A stretch of 64,000 nt of DNA, taken from CAZGCA01 sp964524145 (GTDB lineage Bacteria > Hydrogenedentota > CAZGCA01). The DNA lies in the NCBI GenBank assembly GCA_964524145.1, contig CAZGCA010000016.1:1-64000 (forward strand), read 5' to 3'. Below the pieces are notes generated by a model. That model was not told the DNA's origin, searched no databases, and worked only from the letters and a program-made list of their open reading frames with translations. How positions within the stretch are numbered: position 1 is the first letter of the stretch; every line of letters begins with the position of its first letter. Position numbers and translations under genes: made by a program. Of this stretch, positions 47,221 to 56,208 are shown piece after piece.

Positions 47221-47376
47221 TCAGGGGCACAGTTCGATCCTGTCGCTGCCGCAGAATGGGCAATAGGTGACCTCGGCGTCGTCGAACAAGTTCCCGCACT
47301 CTCGGCCAATCATCTCGCCGCCTGCCACGCGGAACACTTTGCCGCACGCTTCACACTTGTATACGCGTCTCGGCAT
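47221..47376 (-). CDS. 51-residue zinc-ribbon/rubredoxin-like peptide
   Basis: The frame starts with ATG directly after GGAGGTGAG and reads MPRRVYKCEACGKVF, later REC, then CPFCGSDRIEL and CP before a stop. Four Cys in two CxxC pairs fit a small zinc-ribbon or rubredoxin-like fold. It is too short to be called by length alone, but the strong site and the Cys pattern support it. It lies 82 bp before the DUF362 gene, on the same strand. Confidence 0.8.
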   Translation of the reverse strand: MPRRVYKCEACGKVFRVAGGEMIGRECGNLFDDAEVTYCPFCGSDRIELCP

Positions 47377-47898
47377 TTCCACTCACCTCCATCCGGTCTG
47401 CCACCGTCATCACCGTCTCGGCCGATTCGTGGCCCGTCGATCTAGCCCGCATGTCGCCACGAAAGAACATTCGAGAACAAGACACTTGCCAAGAACTTCA
47501 GCTTTCCTACCTGAATCCGTCCCGCACGGGACGACCGATAATAGCCCAGGAATTCATTCCTGGGATCAAGTGCATGCCTCGCCCAGCCAGTCGAGTCCCG
47601 TAGGGACGACTGAAAGATGCTCCACCCAACAGCCGCTTCAGCCGTCCCTACGGGACTGAATGCTCGTGGCGGCGCACCGCTCTCCCAGGAGTGAACTCCT
47701 GGGCTATTCTCAACCGTCCCTGCGGGACTTGGCAGTGCGGTTGCGCTTATGTGGCCATTGGTTGTCATGCGGCCGAGTCGCTCCCACCAACAGATGGAAA
47801 ACAGGCTGTTTGGTGGACAATCACTCATCTTGACCCGTAACGTAGCGCCATCTCTATACTTCAATAACTTTCACCATCCATCCGGTGAGATATGCGAC
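47377..47898. other. Intergenic region with repeat cluster
   Basis: The 522-bp region between the zinc-ribbon peptide and the tatB-like gene holds the palindromic repeat cluster (47518-47731). No protein-like frame is seen on either strand. The segment 47732-47898 shows nothing recognisable. Confidence 0.6.
47518..47731. repeat. Cluster of palindromic repeats (two motif types)
   Basis: Two motif types alternate. Type 1 is a short palindrome: GTCCCGCACGGGAC (47519-47532), GTCCCGTAGGGAC (47595-47607), GTCCCTACGGGAC (47644-47656) and GTCCCTGCGGGAC (47716-47728). Type 2 is CCCAGGAATTCATTCCTGGG (47545-47564) and CCCAGGAGTGAACTCCTGGG (47684-47703). The linkers are also related (AATAGCCCAGG, GGGCTATTCTCAA). 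The last block is almost the same as positions 1-55. Confidence 0.8.
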
Positions 47899-48378
47899 CT
47901 AGTCGTTTCCGTAATCGTCCTCGTACTCTTCTTCGACGGCATCTCCGCCCGTTTCGGGTTCTCCCTCCTCGCCTGCCGGTGATTCGTCTTCTGAACCCGG
48001 TGTATCCCCTGTCTGCTCCGGTTCGGAACCGGCTTCTTCTTCGAATTCACTCTCTCCCGAGCCATAGTAGTCCGTGCCGTAATCATCGTAGTCAGTGCCG
48101 TCACCCGGAAAGTCGGAGGCATCAGGATACGCATCTTCAACCGTCTCTTCGATCGTCTCTTCGATGGCGCTCTCGATAGCGCGCTTTGAGTCGTTCATAG
48201 CGTTCCGCGCTTCACCCAGAACCCCCTGGTTGATCTCGCGACGCAGATCCTCCGAGTAGCGCCGGAAGTCCCGCATCGCCTTGGCTACCATCTTGGCGAC
48301 ATCAGGCAGCTTCTCCGGCCCAACAACCACAAGGGCTATCGCAAGAATGACGACTATTTCCCAGATACCGAGTTGCAT
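47899..48378 (-). CDS. TatA/TatB-type Sec-independent translocase subunit, with long acidic tail
   Basis: The 159-residue protein has one N-terminal helix (IWEIVVILAIALVVVGPEKLPD) and an amphipathic helix (VAKMVAKAMRDFRRY), typical of TatB with the GPEKLP motif. The C-terminus (about 85-159) is low-complexity, rich in Glu, Asp, Gly and Tyr. It is 8 bp after the short paralogue and last of the tat run. The TatB assignment rests on the tail and motif. Confidence 0.85.
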   Translation of the reverse strand: MQLGIWEIVVILAIALVVVGPEKLPDVAKMVAKAMRDFRRYSEDLRREINQGVLGEARNAMNDSKRAIESAIEETIEETVEDAYPDASDFPGDGTDYDDYGTDYYGSGESEFEEEAGSEPEQTGDTPGSEDESPAGEEGEPETGGDAVEEEYEDDYGND

Positions 48379-48386
48379 AACGAATC

Positions 48387-48512
48387 CTAGGAACGCCGGA
48401 AGACGCGCATCGCCTTGGCCACCATCTTGACGACCTCAGGCAGATTCTCCGGCCCAAAAATCACAACGGCTATCGCAATAAAGACGATTATTTCCCAGAT
48501 GCCGAGTTGCAT
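48387..48512 (-). CDS. 41-residue TatA/TatB-like mini-protein (duplicate of the next N-terminus)
   Basis: The frame reads MQLGIWEIIVFIAIAVVIFG, then PENLPEVVKMVAKAMRVFRR and a stop. This is almost the first 41 residues of the next Tat gene, and the 5' bases including ATTCGTTATGCAACTC are identical in both. It has the membrane helix and amphipathic helix but no tail. It is a tandem duplication: either a working minimal Tat protein or a fragment. It lies 12 bp after tatC. Confidence 0.7.
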   Translation of the reverse strand: MQLGIWEIIVFIAIAVVIFGPENLPEVVKMVAKAMRVFRRS

Positions 48513-48524
48513 AACGAATGGCCC

Positions 48525-49250
48525 CTACGTCTGGTCGGCTTCCTTCTTCTTCCTGTAGAACACAAATGAGATTGCCACACTGAATAAGTACAACAGAAAC
48601 AGCGGCGCAGCCAAATACAGCATCGATGGGGGGTCTTGCGGTGTAAATAACGCACCCGCCACCATGCACAACAAGAGTGCGTATTTCGTGTTCTTGAGCA
48701 ATGACATTGGCGTGAGAATGCCGAGGCGTACAAGCGCTATCACGAGGATCGGGAACTGAAACGCGATCGCGAATCCGATGAAGAACTTGCAGACAAAATC
48801 AACGTACAAGCGTAGCCCGAGCCAGCTGTCAGCCATGCCACTGGCGAAATCCATGAGCGTAGGAAACACCAATGGCAGTATCACGCCGTAGCCGAGCCCG
48901 ATGCCCGTCAATGCAAGCACGTATCCGGCAAGTATCGACGACAACATGATCCGGCTTTCATTAGGCTTCAATGCAGGCAGGACAAACATCGTTATCTGGT
49001 ACATGACAACGGGCAGAGCAAAGAATACGCCGGAGTATAACGACAGCTTCAGAGTCGTCATGAACGGCTCGATGATGTCGAAGTAGTGGAGATTCGCTTC
49101 CTCACCGAGCGGACGCGTCAGGAACCCGATTATCCTGTCCCTGAAGAAGAACGACACGAGAAAGCATATCCCGACGGCCACCAACGCTTTGATGATCCGA
49201 ACACGCAACTCTCCCAGGTGCTCGGTGAAGGTCATCTTCTTATCGGGCAT
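48525..49250 (-). CDS. tatC: Twin-arginine translocase subunit TatC
   Basis: The 241-residue protein has six membrane helices, the conserved start MTFTEHLGELRVRIIKAL (the E of HLxELR binds signal peptides), IIEPFMTTLKLSLYSG and a TPQDPPS loop. It recognises twin-arginine signals. It lies 3 bp after tatA. Confidence 0.97.
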   Translation of the reverse strand: MPDKKMTFTEHLGELRVRIIKALVAVGICFLVSFFFRDRIIGFLTRPLGEEANLHYFDIIEPFMTTLKLSLYSGVFFALPVVMYQITMFVLPALKPNESRIMLSSILAGYVLALTGIGLGYGVILPLVFPTLMDFASGMADSWLGLRLYVDFVCKFFIGFAIAFQFPILVIALVRLGILTPMSLLKNTKYALLLCMVAGALFTPQDPPSMLYLAAPLFLLYLFSVAISFVFYRKKKEADQT

Positions 49251-49253
49251 TGC

Positions 49254-49439
49254 CTACTTCTGCTCGGCGTTGTCTCCCGTGGGAGTTTCCTTTGGTTCTC
49301 CGCGCAGGCTCTCTTTGAACTCGCGCAATGACGTACCGAGGGACTTGCCCAGCCCCGCCAGTCGTCCGGCCCCGAAGATCATCACCACTATTGCGAGAAT
49401 GATGATCAGCTCAAACGGTCCCAGTCTGCCTCCGAACAT
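49254..49439 (-). CDS. tatA: Twin-arginine translocase subunit TatA
   Basis: The 61-residue protein has GPFELIIILAIVVMIFGAGR, FGAGRLAGLG with the conserved hinge, and an amphipathic helix with FKESLRGE. It forms the pore of the Tat system. It starts after a GGAGGTG site and opens the tatA-tatC-tatA'-tatB run. Confidence 0.96.
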   Translation of the reverse strand: MFGGRLGPFELIIILAIVVMIFGAGRLAGLGKSLGTSLREFKESLRGEPKETPTGDNAEQK

Positions 49440-49495
49440 ATTCCTTATTCACCTCCTCGAAAAGCATCACTGAATGCGCAACAATCCCAGTCCTG

Positions 49496-50776
49496 CTAGA
49501 GATACGTCTCCACACCTTTCATGGGGCAATACTCGCCGCACATCGTACAGATGTCCGCTGCGACCGAGGACGCCCCGCGGCTCCGCAACTCTGCCGCCAG
49601 CTCGGGGTCGATCGCGGTCTTGATCTGCTCGGCCCACTCCCTCGCCCGCCTGCTCCTGGCCATCGAATCGTCCCAGTCGGTTGCACCCGGCACACCTTTG
49701 GCGATATCGCCGGCGTGTGCCGCTATCCTGCACGCCATCACTCCCGCATGCACATCCTCTGCCGCCGGCAGCGCCAAATGTTCGCACGGGGTGACGTAAC
49801 AGAGAAAGTCCGCGCCGGCTGCCGCAGCCACCGCACCGCCTATTGCAGCAGTGATATGGTCGTATCCCGGCGCAATATCCGTTACAAGCGGCCCGAGCAC
49901 ATAGAACGGAGCGCCGCCGCACACACGTTTCTGGAGCACCACGTTGGCCTCTATCTCGTTGATCGGAACGTGTCCCGGCCCTTCGATCATGACCTGCACG
50001 CCTGCACGCCTCGCGCGATCGGCCAGCTCGCCCTGGATGAGCAGTTCCTGAATCTGGCCCCTATCCGTAGCGTCGGCAAGACAGCCCGGCCGCATCGCGT
50101 CACCCAGGCTGATCGTCACGTCCCGAGCCTTGGCAATGCCGAGTATCTCGTCAAACCGCGTATAGAGCGGGTTTTCCGCATCATTCCGGACCATCCATTC
50201 GGCAGCAAACGCGCCGCCACGGCTGATGATCTTCGTCAACCGGCCCTCGTTCCGCATGCGCGCGATCGACTCGCGCGTGATCGCCGCGTGCACCACGAAG
50301 AAGTCCACGCCGATCTCCGCGTGACTCTCGAACGCGGCCAGTATCTCCTCTTCGGTCATGTCCACGACGGCTTTGCCGGAAGAGACGGCGTCGGCAGCCG
50401 CTTGGTACAGCGGCACCGTGCCCACCGGGACCGAAGACTCGCGCAATATCGTCTGCAATATCTCGGTCGCGGTACCGCAGACACTGAGGTCCATGACCGC
50501 GTCAGCACCAGCGTCCACTGCCACACGCAGCTTCTCGATCTCGTCGTCAACGTTGACGTGGTCCGGCGAAGCGCCGATGTTGGCGTTTACCTTCGTCCTC
50601 AGCCCAAGCCCCACACCAACACCGAACTCCGGCGGCCGGTGCGAGTTCGCCAGGATGACCACTGTGCCTGCGCTTACACACCCTCGCACATACTCGGGCG
50701 CGCGCGCCTCCGCTCGGGCGACGGCCTCCATACGTGCCGTAATGATGCCTTCCCGGGCATTCTCAATCTGTGTCAT
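49496..50776 (-). CDS. thiC: Phosphomethylpyrimidine synthase ThiC
   Basis: ThiC is a radical SAM enzyme that turns AIR into HMP-phosphate for thiamine. The 426-residue protein lacks the extra N-terminal domain of proteobacterial ThiC (the short form). It has NANIGASPDH, DLSVCGTATEI, EGPGHVPINEI and the C-terminal cluster motif CTMCGEYCPM. It overlaps thiE by four bases. Confidence 0.96.
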   Translation of the reverse strand: MTQIENAREGIITARMEAVARAEARAPEYVRGCVSAGTVVILANSHRPPEFGVGVGLGLRTKVNANIGASPDHVNVDDEIEKLRVAVDAGADAVMDLSVCGTATEILQTILRESSVPVGTVPLYQAAADAVSSGKAVVDMTEEEILAAFESHAEIGVDFFVVHAAITRESIARMRNEGRLTKIISRGGAFAAEWMVRNDAENPLYTRFDEILGIAKARDVTISLGDAMRPGCLADATDRGQIQELLIQGELADRARRAGVQVMIEGPGHVPINEIEANVVLQKRVCGGAPFYVLGPLVTDIAPGYDHITAAIGGAVAAAAGADFLCYVTPCEHLALPAAEDVHAGVMACRIAAHAGDIAKGVPGATDWDDSMARSRRAREWAEQIKTAIDPELAAELRSRGASSVAADICTMCGEYCPMKGVETYL

Positions 50777-51450
50777 GAGCCTGCTGCGTTACCGCCTTTC
50801 TCAATACACCTTGCGCGCTCCATCTCTGCAATGAGACGTCTGCACACCATCTCGGGATCGTCGGCGGATACCACTTCCGACACCACCGCCGCTCCCGCGG
50901 CACCTGCCGCTATTACTCCACTAATATTATGCACTTTAATCCCCCCGATTGCAACAACCGGCACAGTCACCCGGCGGCAGACTTCAGCGACAAGCGCTGT
51001 CCCCACAGGCGGCACGCCCCGCTTTGTCCCGGTTGCGAAGACAGGACCTATGGCGATATAGTCCGCTCCCTCCTGCTCCGCTTCGATTGCCTGCTCGAGG
51101 GTGTGCGTCGATTTGCCTATGATAAGCTCAGTGCCTGCAACACGCCGCGCTGCCGGCAGCGGCAGGTCGTCCTGGCCAAGGTGCACCCCGTCGGCACCAA
51201 CTGCCAGCGCTAGGTCGACGTAATCGTTCACGATGAAACTCACGCCTTCCGAGCGTGTGATCTCCCGCAAGCGTACCGCGTCCGTGCTCAGCGACCGCAA
51301 CGCGGCTGTCTTGTCCCGCAACTGTATCGCGGATGCGCCGGCGGCGAGCGCCGATTCGGCTACCTCGACGTGGGTCCGGCCCCGCGACATGGACCTGTCA
51401 GTGATGACATAGAGCCCTGGGCTGAAAACGTGTTGCGTCAACGCATTCAC
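50773..51450 (-). CDS. thiE: Thiamine-phosphate synthase ThiE
   Basis: ThiE joins HMP-PP and thiazole phosphate. The 225-residue TIM barrel has GLYVITDRS, AGASAIQLRDK, FIVNDYVDLALAVGADGVHLGQ, GKSTHTLEQA, DYIAIGPVFATGTK and VAIGGI. The start is uncertain: GTG at 51450 or TTG at 51468, each with a weak site. No TPP riboswitch is recognisable upstream. Confidence 0.95.
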   Translation of the reverse strand: MNALTQHVFSPGLYVITDRSMSRGRTHVEVAESALAAGASAIQLRDKTAALRSLSTDAVRLREITRSEGVSFIVNDYVDLALAVGADGVHLGQDDLPLPAARRVAGTELIIGKSTHTLEQAIEAEQEGADYIAIGPVFATGTKRGVPPVGTALVAEVCRRVTVPVVAIGGIKVHNISGVIAAGAAGAAVVSEVVSADDPEMVCRRLIAEMERARCIEKGGNAAGS

Positions 51451-51554
51451 CCGAACATTCTGCCGCAATCAGTGTGCGAGACCAAGGAGAGAATCGAGAC
51501 ATGTCGCGAGGAAAACCGGCCCGGGCGCTCCTCCGGAAAACGGTATGGATTGTC

Positions 51555-51929
51555 TTATATGGATGTTGGGCCGTCCGTCGGCGAGAAAGGCGAAACGGGT
51601 GAAACAGGAGAACTGGGAGGCTCTTCGGCTGTAGCAGCCGGGCTCTCTTCACTTGGGGCCATGACTCTTTCCTTAAGCGATTTGCCGGCCTTGAACGTTA
51701 CGACTCTCTTCTCAGCGATTGGAACCTCCTCGCCGGTCCTTGGGTTCCGCCCTCGCCTGCTACCGCGCGTTTTCACCTCAAAGACCCCGAAGTTTCTGAT
51801 CTCGAGCCTGTTGCCGCTCACCAACGCCTCGCTTATGTTGTCCAGAGCCATCTGGACTACGCGAGCGACTTCGTTCTGTGGAAGACCCAGTTCTTCAGCC
51901 ACCTGGATGACAAGTTCGCGCTTAGTCAC
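51555..51929 (-). CDS. HU/IHF-family DNA-binding protein
   Basis: The 124-residue protein opens with MTKRELVIQVAEEL, then RLEIRNFGVFEVKTRGSRRGRNPRTGEEVPI, the beta arms of HU, with GEEVPI and KSLKERV. The C-terminus (about 92-124) is a Ser/Pro-rich tail absent from the basic HU length of 90. It bends DNA in the nucleoid. The tail may be a linker or regulation site. Confidence 0.95.
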   Translation of the reverse strand: MTKRELVIQVAEELGLPQNEVARVVQMALDNISEALVSGNRLEIRNFGVFEVKTRGSRRGRNPRTGEEVPIAEKRVVTFKAGKSLKERVMAPSEESPAATAEEPPSSPVSPVSPFSPTDGPTSI

Positions 51930-51972
51930 AGCCGACTCCTTTCAAGCCCCGTGTCGCACCACCAGTCTCGAC

Positions 51973-52524
51973 TCATGTTCTTTTGCCCAGCATCCCCATA
52001 TACCAGTCCTTTAGGCTCGAGAACAGTTCGGGGAACATGCTGTTAAGCAACACGAGAACACCCACTATCACGACGATAACCACCACAACGATCACCGCTT
52101 TGTTGCCGAGAATATTCTCTTGGAAGTTTTCCATCGCAGCGGAAAACGCGCTCTTGTTCGCAGTGGTCTCACGCTTGTTCTCAAGCCCGCCAAGTGTTTC
52201 GTTGATAGATATATACGCCCTATGCCACTCGTTCTCGAGCTTGCGCACGGCAATATCGGAAGAACTTGCGAGCGAATCGAGCGATATCGCCTGAGAGACT
52301 ATGTTCATGAGGTTGGGATCCAGGGCGTAGTCCATGCCGAGTGTGATGGTAAGCACCTTGTGACGTCGTGCCAGCTCGCTCTTTATCGCCAGAAAGTCAG
52401 CTTCATCCTTCGTGACGACCTGCTCCATCTTCTTCGCGGACATGAGCAGGTCGTAGAACCTGACCCACAGATCCATGAAAAGCCTCAAATCCTGAATGTT
52501 CTTCTCAAGCTTCTTATCTATCAT
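51973..52524 (-). CDS. Hypothetical tail-anchored membrane protein
   Basis: I do not recognise this 183-residue protein. Residues 1-135 are helical and charged, with no signal. A strong hydrophobic helix with IVVVVIVVIVGVLVLL lies near 145-162, and a short tail ends in MGMLGKRT. A cytoplasmic domain anchored at the C-terminus is implied. It stands alone between HU and trpG with its own promoter upstream. Confidence 0.75.
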   Translation of the reverse strand: MIDKKLEKNIQDLRLFMDLWVRFYDLLMSAKKMEQVVTKDEADFLAIKSELARRHKVLTITLGMDYALDPNLMNIVSQAISLDSLASSSDIAVRKLENEWHRAYISINETLGGLENKRETTANKSAFSAAMENFQENILGNKAVIVVVVIVVIVGVLVLLNSMFPELFSSLKDWYMGMLGKRT

Positions 52525-52590
52525 CTGTCTTACTTTCCGACGGCAGTCCTACTCGCCCAACCCCTCATTCCCAACGCCACAAACAGCACT

Positions 52591-52620
52591 AGAGTACCAT
52601 ACCTCCCTATCAAAAGTCAA
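52591..52620 (-). promoter_or_regulatory. Possible promoter of the hypothetical membrane protein gene
   Basis: On the reverse strand TTGACT (52620-52615), an 18-bp spacer and TACTCT (52596-52591) lie about 67 bp before the start. The -10 box is weak. Confidence 0.35.
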
Positions 52621-52687
52621 GTGGTTGCCCACAATAAGTCTATACCACAACGCAGGTTATGTTGATCCCGCGGTTAGACCACGCCGC

Positions 52688-53250
<563 letters not shown>

Positions 53251-53254
<4 letters not shown>

Positions 53255-54732
53255 CTGTCCAAGAACCCCTGTTCGGCCAGCTCTATTGCTTTGACAAGCG
53301 CTTGCGCCTTGTTCTTGCACTCGACATGTTCCCGGGAAGGTACCGAGTCGGCCACTATGCCGGCGCCTGCCTGAAGATACGCGACGTCGTCCTTAATGAT
53401 AAGCGTACGGATCGTGATGCAGGAGTCAAAGTTGCCCGAAAAACCTACATACCCGACCGCGCCACCGTAAGGACCGCGCCGTGTCGGTTCAAGCTCTTCG
53501 ATTATCTCCATGGCACGTATCTTCGGAGCGCCGCTCACCGTGCCCATTGGAAACGCTGCTCGCACAGCGCTGTATAAGTCCTCGGAACGCCTGAGCCGGC
53601 CCTCGACATTCGACACGATGTGCATCACGTGGGAGTACCGTTCGATCACCTTCATCTCGGTAGGCCTGACCGTGCCGTACTTGCAGACGCGGCCGACGTC
53701 GTTCCGGCCAAGGTCTACAAGCATGATATGTTCGGCGAGTTCCTTCTCGTCCGAGAGCAGGTCGATCTCGAGCTCGTGATCCTCCTTCGGCGTCTTGCCG
53801 CGCCGACGAGTTCCCGCGATGGGGCGCAACGTCATCACCCCGTCCTCAACACGCACCAGCAGTTCCGGCGACGTACCCACCAGTTTGAGCGACCCGAGGC
53901 TGATGTAAAACATGTATGGCGACGGGTTAACACATCTCAGCGCCCGGTATATGTTTATAGGCGGCGACTTGATCTTGCGCGAGAACCGTTGCGACAACAC
54001 CACCTGGAATATGTCGCCGGCCTTGATATACTCCTTCGCGCGACGAACGATTCCTTCGAAATCCCGCCGCGTGAAATTCGACCGCATCGAGATCGCTTTG
54101 CGCGCCGTGGACGTTTTCGAGGGCGGGACCGGGGTGGCTGCTTTCAACGCGGCAGTGAGTTGGTCTATCTTCTCTACGGCCTTATTGTACGCTTCGTCGG
54201 GGTCGCCGCTGACGTGCGCGTTTGAGACCACCTTGATTGTATGGTTGATGTGGTCGAAGATCAGGATGGTATCCGTTATGATGAAATACGCGTCGGGCAG
54301 GTCGAGATCGTCCACCGTAACATCGGGCAGCCGTTCGAAGAACCTCACCGTATCGTAGCCGAGATAGCCGACCGCGCCGCCGTGGAACCGCGGCAATCCG
54401 TCGACAGCCACGGGTTTGTAGGAGGCCATCAACTCCTTGAGCGAGCTCAGGGGATCGTCGGTGTTGCGCGTTTCGGTCCTGCCGTTTCGGGATATCTCGA
54501 CCTTGTCCCCCTTGCTCTTGAATACTACCGACGGGTTGGCGCCCAGAAAGGAGTACTGACCTATCTTCTCGCCTTGAACGACGCTCTCGAGAAGATAAGA
54601 ATGCTCACCGCGGTCTATCTTGAGAAACGCCGAAACCGGCGTCTCCAGGTCGGCGACTATCTCGCGGTATACAGGGATAAGGTTGCCCTGCTTCGCTTTC
54701 TCTCTAAACTGCTCCAACGATGGGAAATACAC
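53251..54732 (-). CDS. trpE: Anthranilate synthase component I
   Basis: TrpE makes anthranilate from chorismate. The 493-residue protein has KIDRGEHSYLLESV (tryptophan feedback site, LLES), the chorismate domain with FQVVLSQRFSRK, SPELLVRVEDG, RPIAGTRRRGK, LVDLGRNDVGRV, GTVSGAPKIRAMEIIEELE and ITIRTL. It is coupled to trpG. The other trp genes are not in the window. Confidence 0.95.
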
Positions 54733-54797
54733 CGTCTCTCATCTCCACGTCATCGGCCCGAGGGATGCACGATGCCACGCTCGACCTGCCGCGGAAT

Positions 54798-55157
54798 CTA
54801 CTCCTTTTGCTCGGTGATGTTGCCCTCGAAATCCGAGGTTCGGTAAAAGCACGACCGGCTGCCCGTGTGACATGCCGGGCCACGCTGGATCACCTTGAAC
54901 AGGAGGGTGTCGGCGTCGCAATCGATCCTGATCTCTTTAATCTGTTGCGTGTGTCCGCTTGTGGACCCTTTGGGCCACAGCTCCCGTCTCGAGCGGCTCC
55001 AGAACACCGTGTACCCCGTCTCGAGCGTCCGGCGAAGCGATTCCTCATTCATATACGCCAGCATGAGGACCGCACCGCTTTCGTAATCCTGTACTATGGC
55101 GGGGACAAGCCCGTTTTGGTCGAACTTGACAGAACTTACCAGATCGTTGTCAGCCAT
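54798..55157 (-). CDS. hisI: Phosphoribosyl-AMP cyclohydrolase
   Basis: HisI opens the purine ring in histidine synthesis. The 119-residue protein has ESGAVLMLAYMNEES, FWSRSRRELWPKGSTSGH and the metal-binding DCDADTLLFKV, then GPACHTGSRSCF. It has no HisE domain, so phosphoribosyl-ATP pyrophosphohydrolase is separate. The ATG at 55157 is chosen by homology; a longer frame overlaps amaP. It stands alone as a his gene here. Confidence 0.95.
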   Translation of the reverse strand: MADNDLVSSVKFDQNGLVPAIVQDYESGAVLMLAYMNEESLRRTLETGYTVFWSRSRRELWPKGSTSGHTQQIKEIRIDCDADTLLFKVIQRGPACHTGSRSCFYRTSDFEGNITEQKE

Positions 55158-55188
55158 CTCGGCTATCTCATGCGTCTGCTTTACGGAC

Positions 55189-55761
55189 TCAATCCACGCT
55201 GGCGGGAGGATGTCCGATATGTTCCGCTTCCTGAACCTCTTTAACGGTGATGTTAACCTTGCCGACCTCCTCGACGCCAAGCATTTGCTTGAGGGTCGTG
55301 GCGACAAACTGGGAAACCGACTCGCAAATCTCGCGCACGTTGCGGCCGAGGTATACGCTCGCAACCGCGTCGCAGTCTATCTTCTTGCTCCCTTCCGCAC
55401 AGGATAGGCGCGGCTGGAGTTTCCGGACGTCGGCGAGATTGGTGCTACCGCGGGCAAGCGCGTTCTCGAGCGTGTCGAGCGAGACTCGAACCTCACCCAG
55501 CGAACTCGAGAACGAGACGTGTCGGGCTGCGCTGCCCCGTCTCAATGAGAGCACGGCGCTGCCCACGCTTAGCACCAACGCTAAGACCCCGACAAGCGCG
55601 CTCCCCACACGGAACGGAACTGAAGTCCCGTTATCGATCAGGAAGTTGGGGACTGCACCCGTGCTGAAGTCCGGACTGACCGCACCGACTATGCAGAATA
55701 CCCCGCCCACGGCAACCAATATCACACAGATCGCCAGCGCTATATTACGAATGGTCTTCAT
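55189..55761 (-). CDS. amaP: Alkaline shock response membrane anchor protein AmaP-like
   Basis: The 190-residue protein has two N-terminal membrane helices (about 5-28 and 50-74). A soluble part follows, SLGEVRVSLDTLENAL, matching AmaP, which anchors Asp23 at the membrane in Staphylococcus. The end KVNITVKEVQEA resembles the Asp23 C-terminus. It overlaps asp23 by four bases. Confidence 0.85.
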   Translation of the reverse strand: MKTIRNIALAICVILVAVGGVFCIVGAVSPDFSTGAVPNFLIDNGTSVPFRVGSALVGVLALVLSVGSAVLSLRRGSAARHVSFSSSLGEVRVSLDTLENALARGSTNLADVRKLQPRLSCAEGSKKIDCDAVASVYLGRNVREICESVSQFVATTLKQMLGVEEVGKVNITVKEVQEAEHIGHPPASVD

Positions 55762-56153
55762 TTCGATCCCTCCTCATCGTTAGCTTCCCCTTCTGCTTCG
55801 GGAAACTGCACATCCTGTACATGCACGTTTATCTGCGTCACGCTGGCGTCGAGCATCGTGCGAAGGCCCGACAACACAGCCTCCTGTACCCTGCGGCACA
55901 GTTCCGGGATGTTGATACCGTACACCACTACGAGCGAAATATCAATGAATATCTTGCCGTACTCGTCATGGCGTACCACGACGCCGCGGCTCGACCCGCC
56001 GCCGCCCAGCTTCTTCTTGATCCCGTCGGCGATCCCCTCGTTCATACCGACCACGCCTGCTATCCTCGACGTCTCGTAGCTGGCGATGGCGCTGATGACG
56101 TCGTCGTGAACCTCGATCTCGCCAAGCTCGGTGCTAACATCACGACCCATCAC
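55758..56153 (-). CDS. Asp23/Gls24 family envelope stress protein
   Basis: The 131-residue protein has ELGEIEVHDDVISAIASYETSRIAGVVGM, then GVVVRHDEYGKIFIDISLVVVYGINIPELCRRVQ and VTQINVHVQDVQF. These match Asp23/Gls24 (DUF322). It is probably held at the membrane by AmaP. The accC-asp23 neighbourhood is well known in Clostridia. Confidence 0.93.
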   Translation of the reverse strand: MMGRDVSTELGEIEVHDDVISAIASYETSRIAGVVGMNEGIADGIKKKLGGGGSSRGVVVRHDEYGKIFIDISLVVVYGINIPELCRRVQEAVLSGLRTMLDASVTQINVHVQDVQFPEAEGEANDEEGSK

Positions 56154-56208
56154 TACACCTCCTCAACCCGCAATTCTCGTCGCGCCCGCAAATCGCGACA
56201 TCGCACGA

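Noticed and set aside
47518..47731. A CRISPR array
   Set aside because: The repeats are short palindromes of two kinds with unequal spacing and related linkers, and no cas genes lie nearby.
51451..51554. A TPP riboswitch before thiE-thiC
   Set aside because: The CUGAGA and GAUNNGGAUAAUGCC core words are not found.
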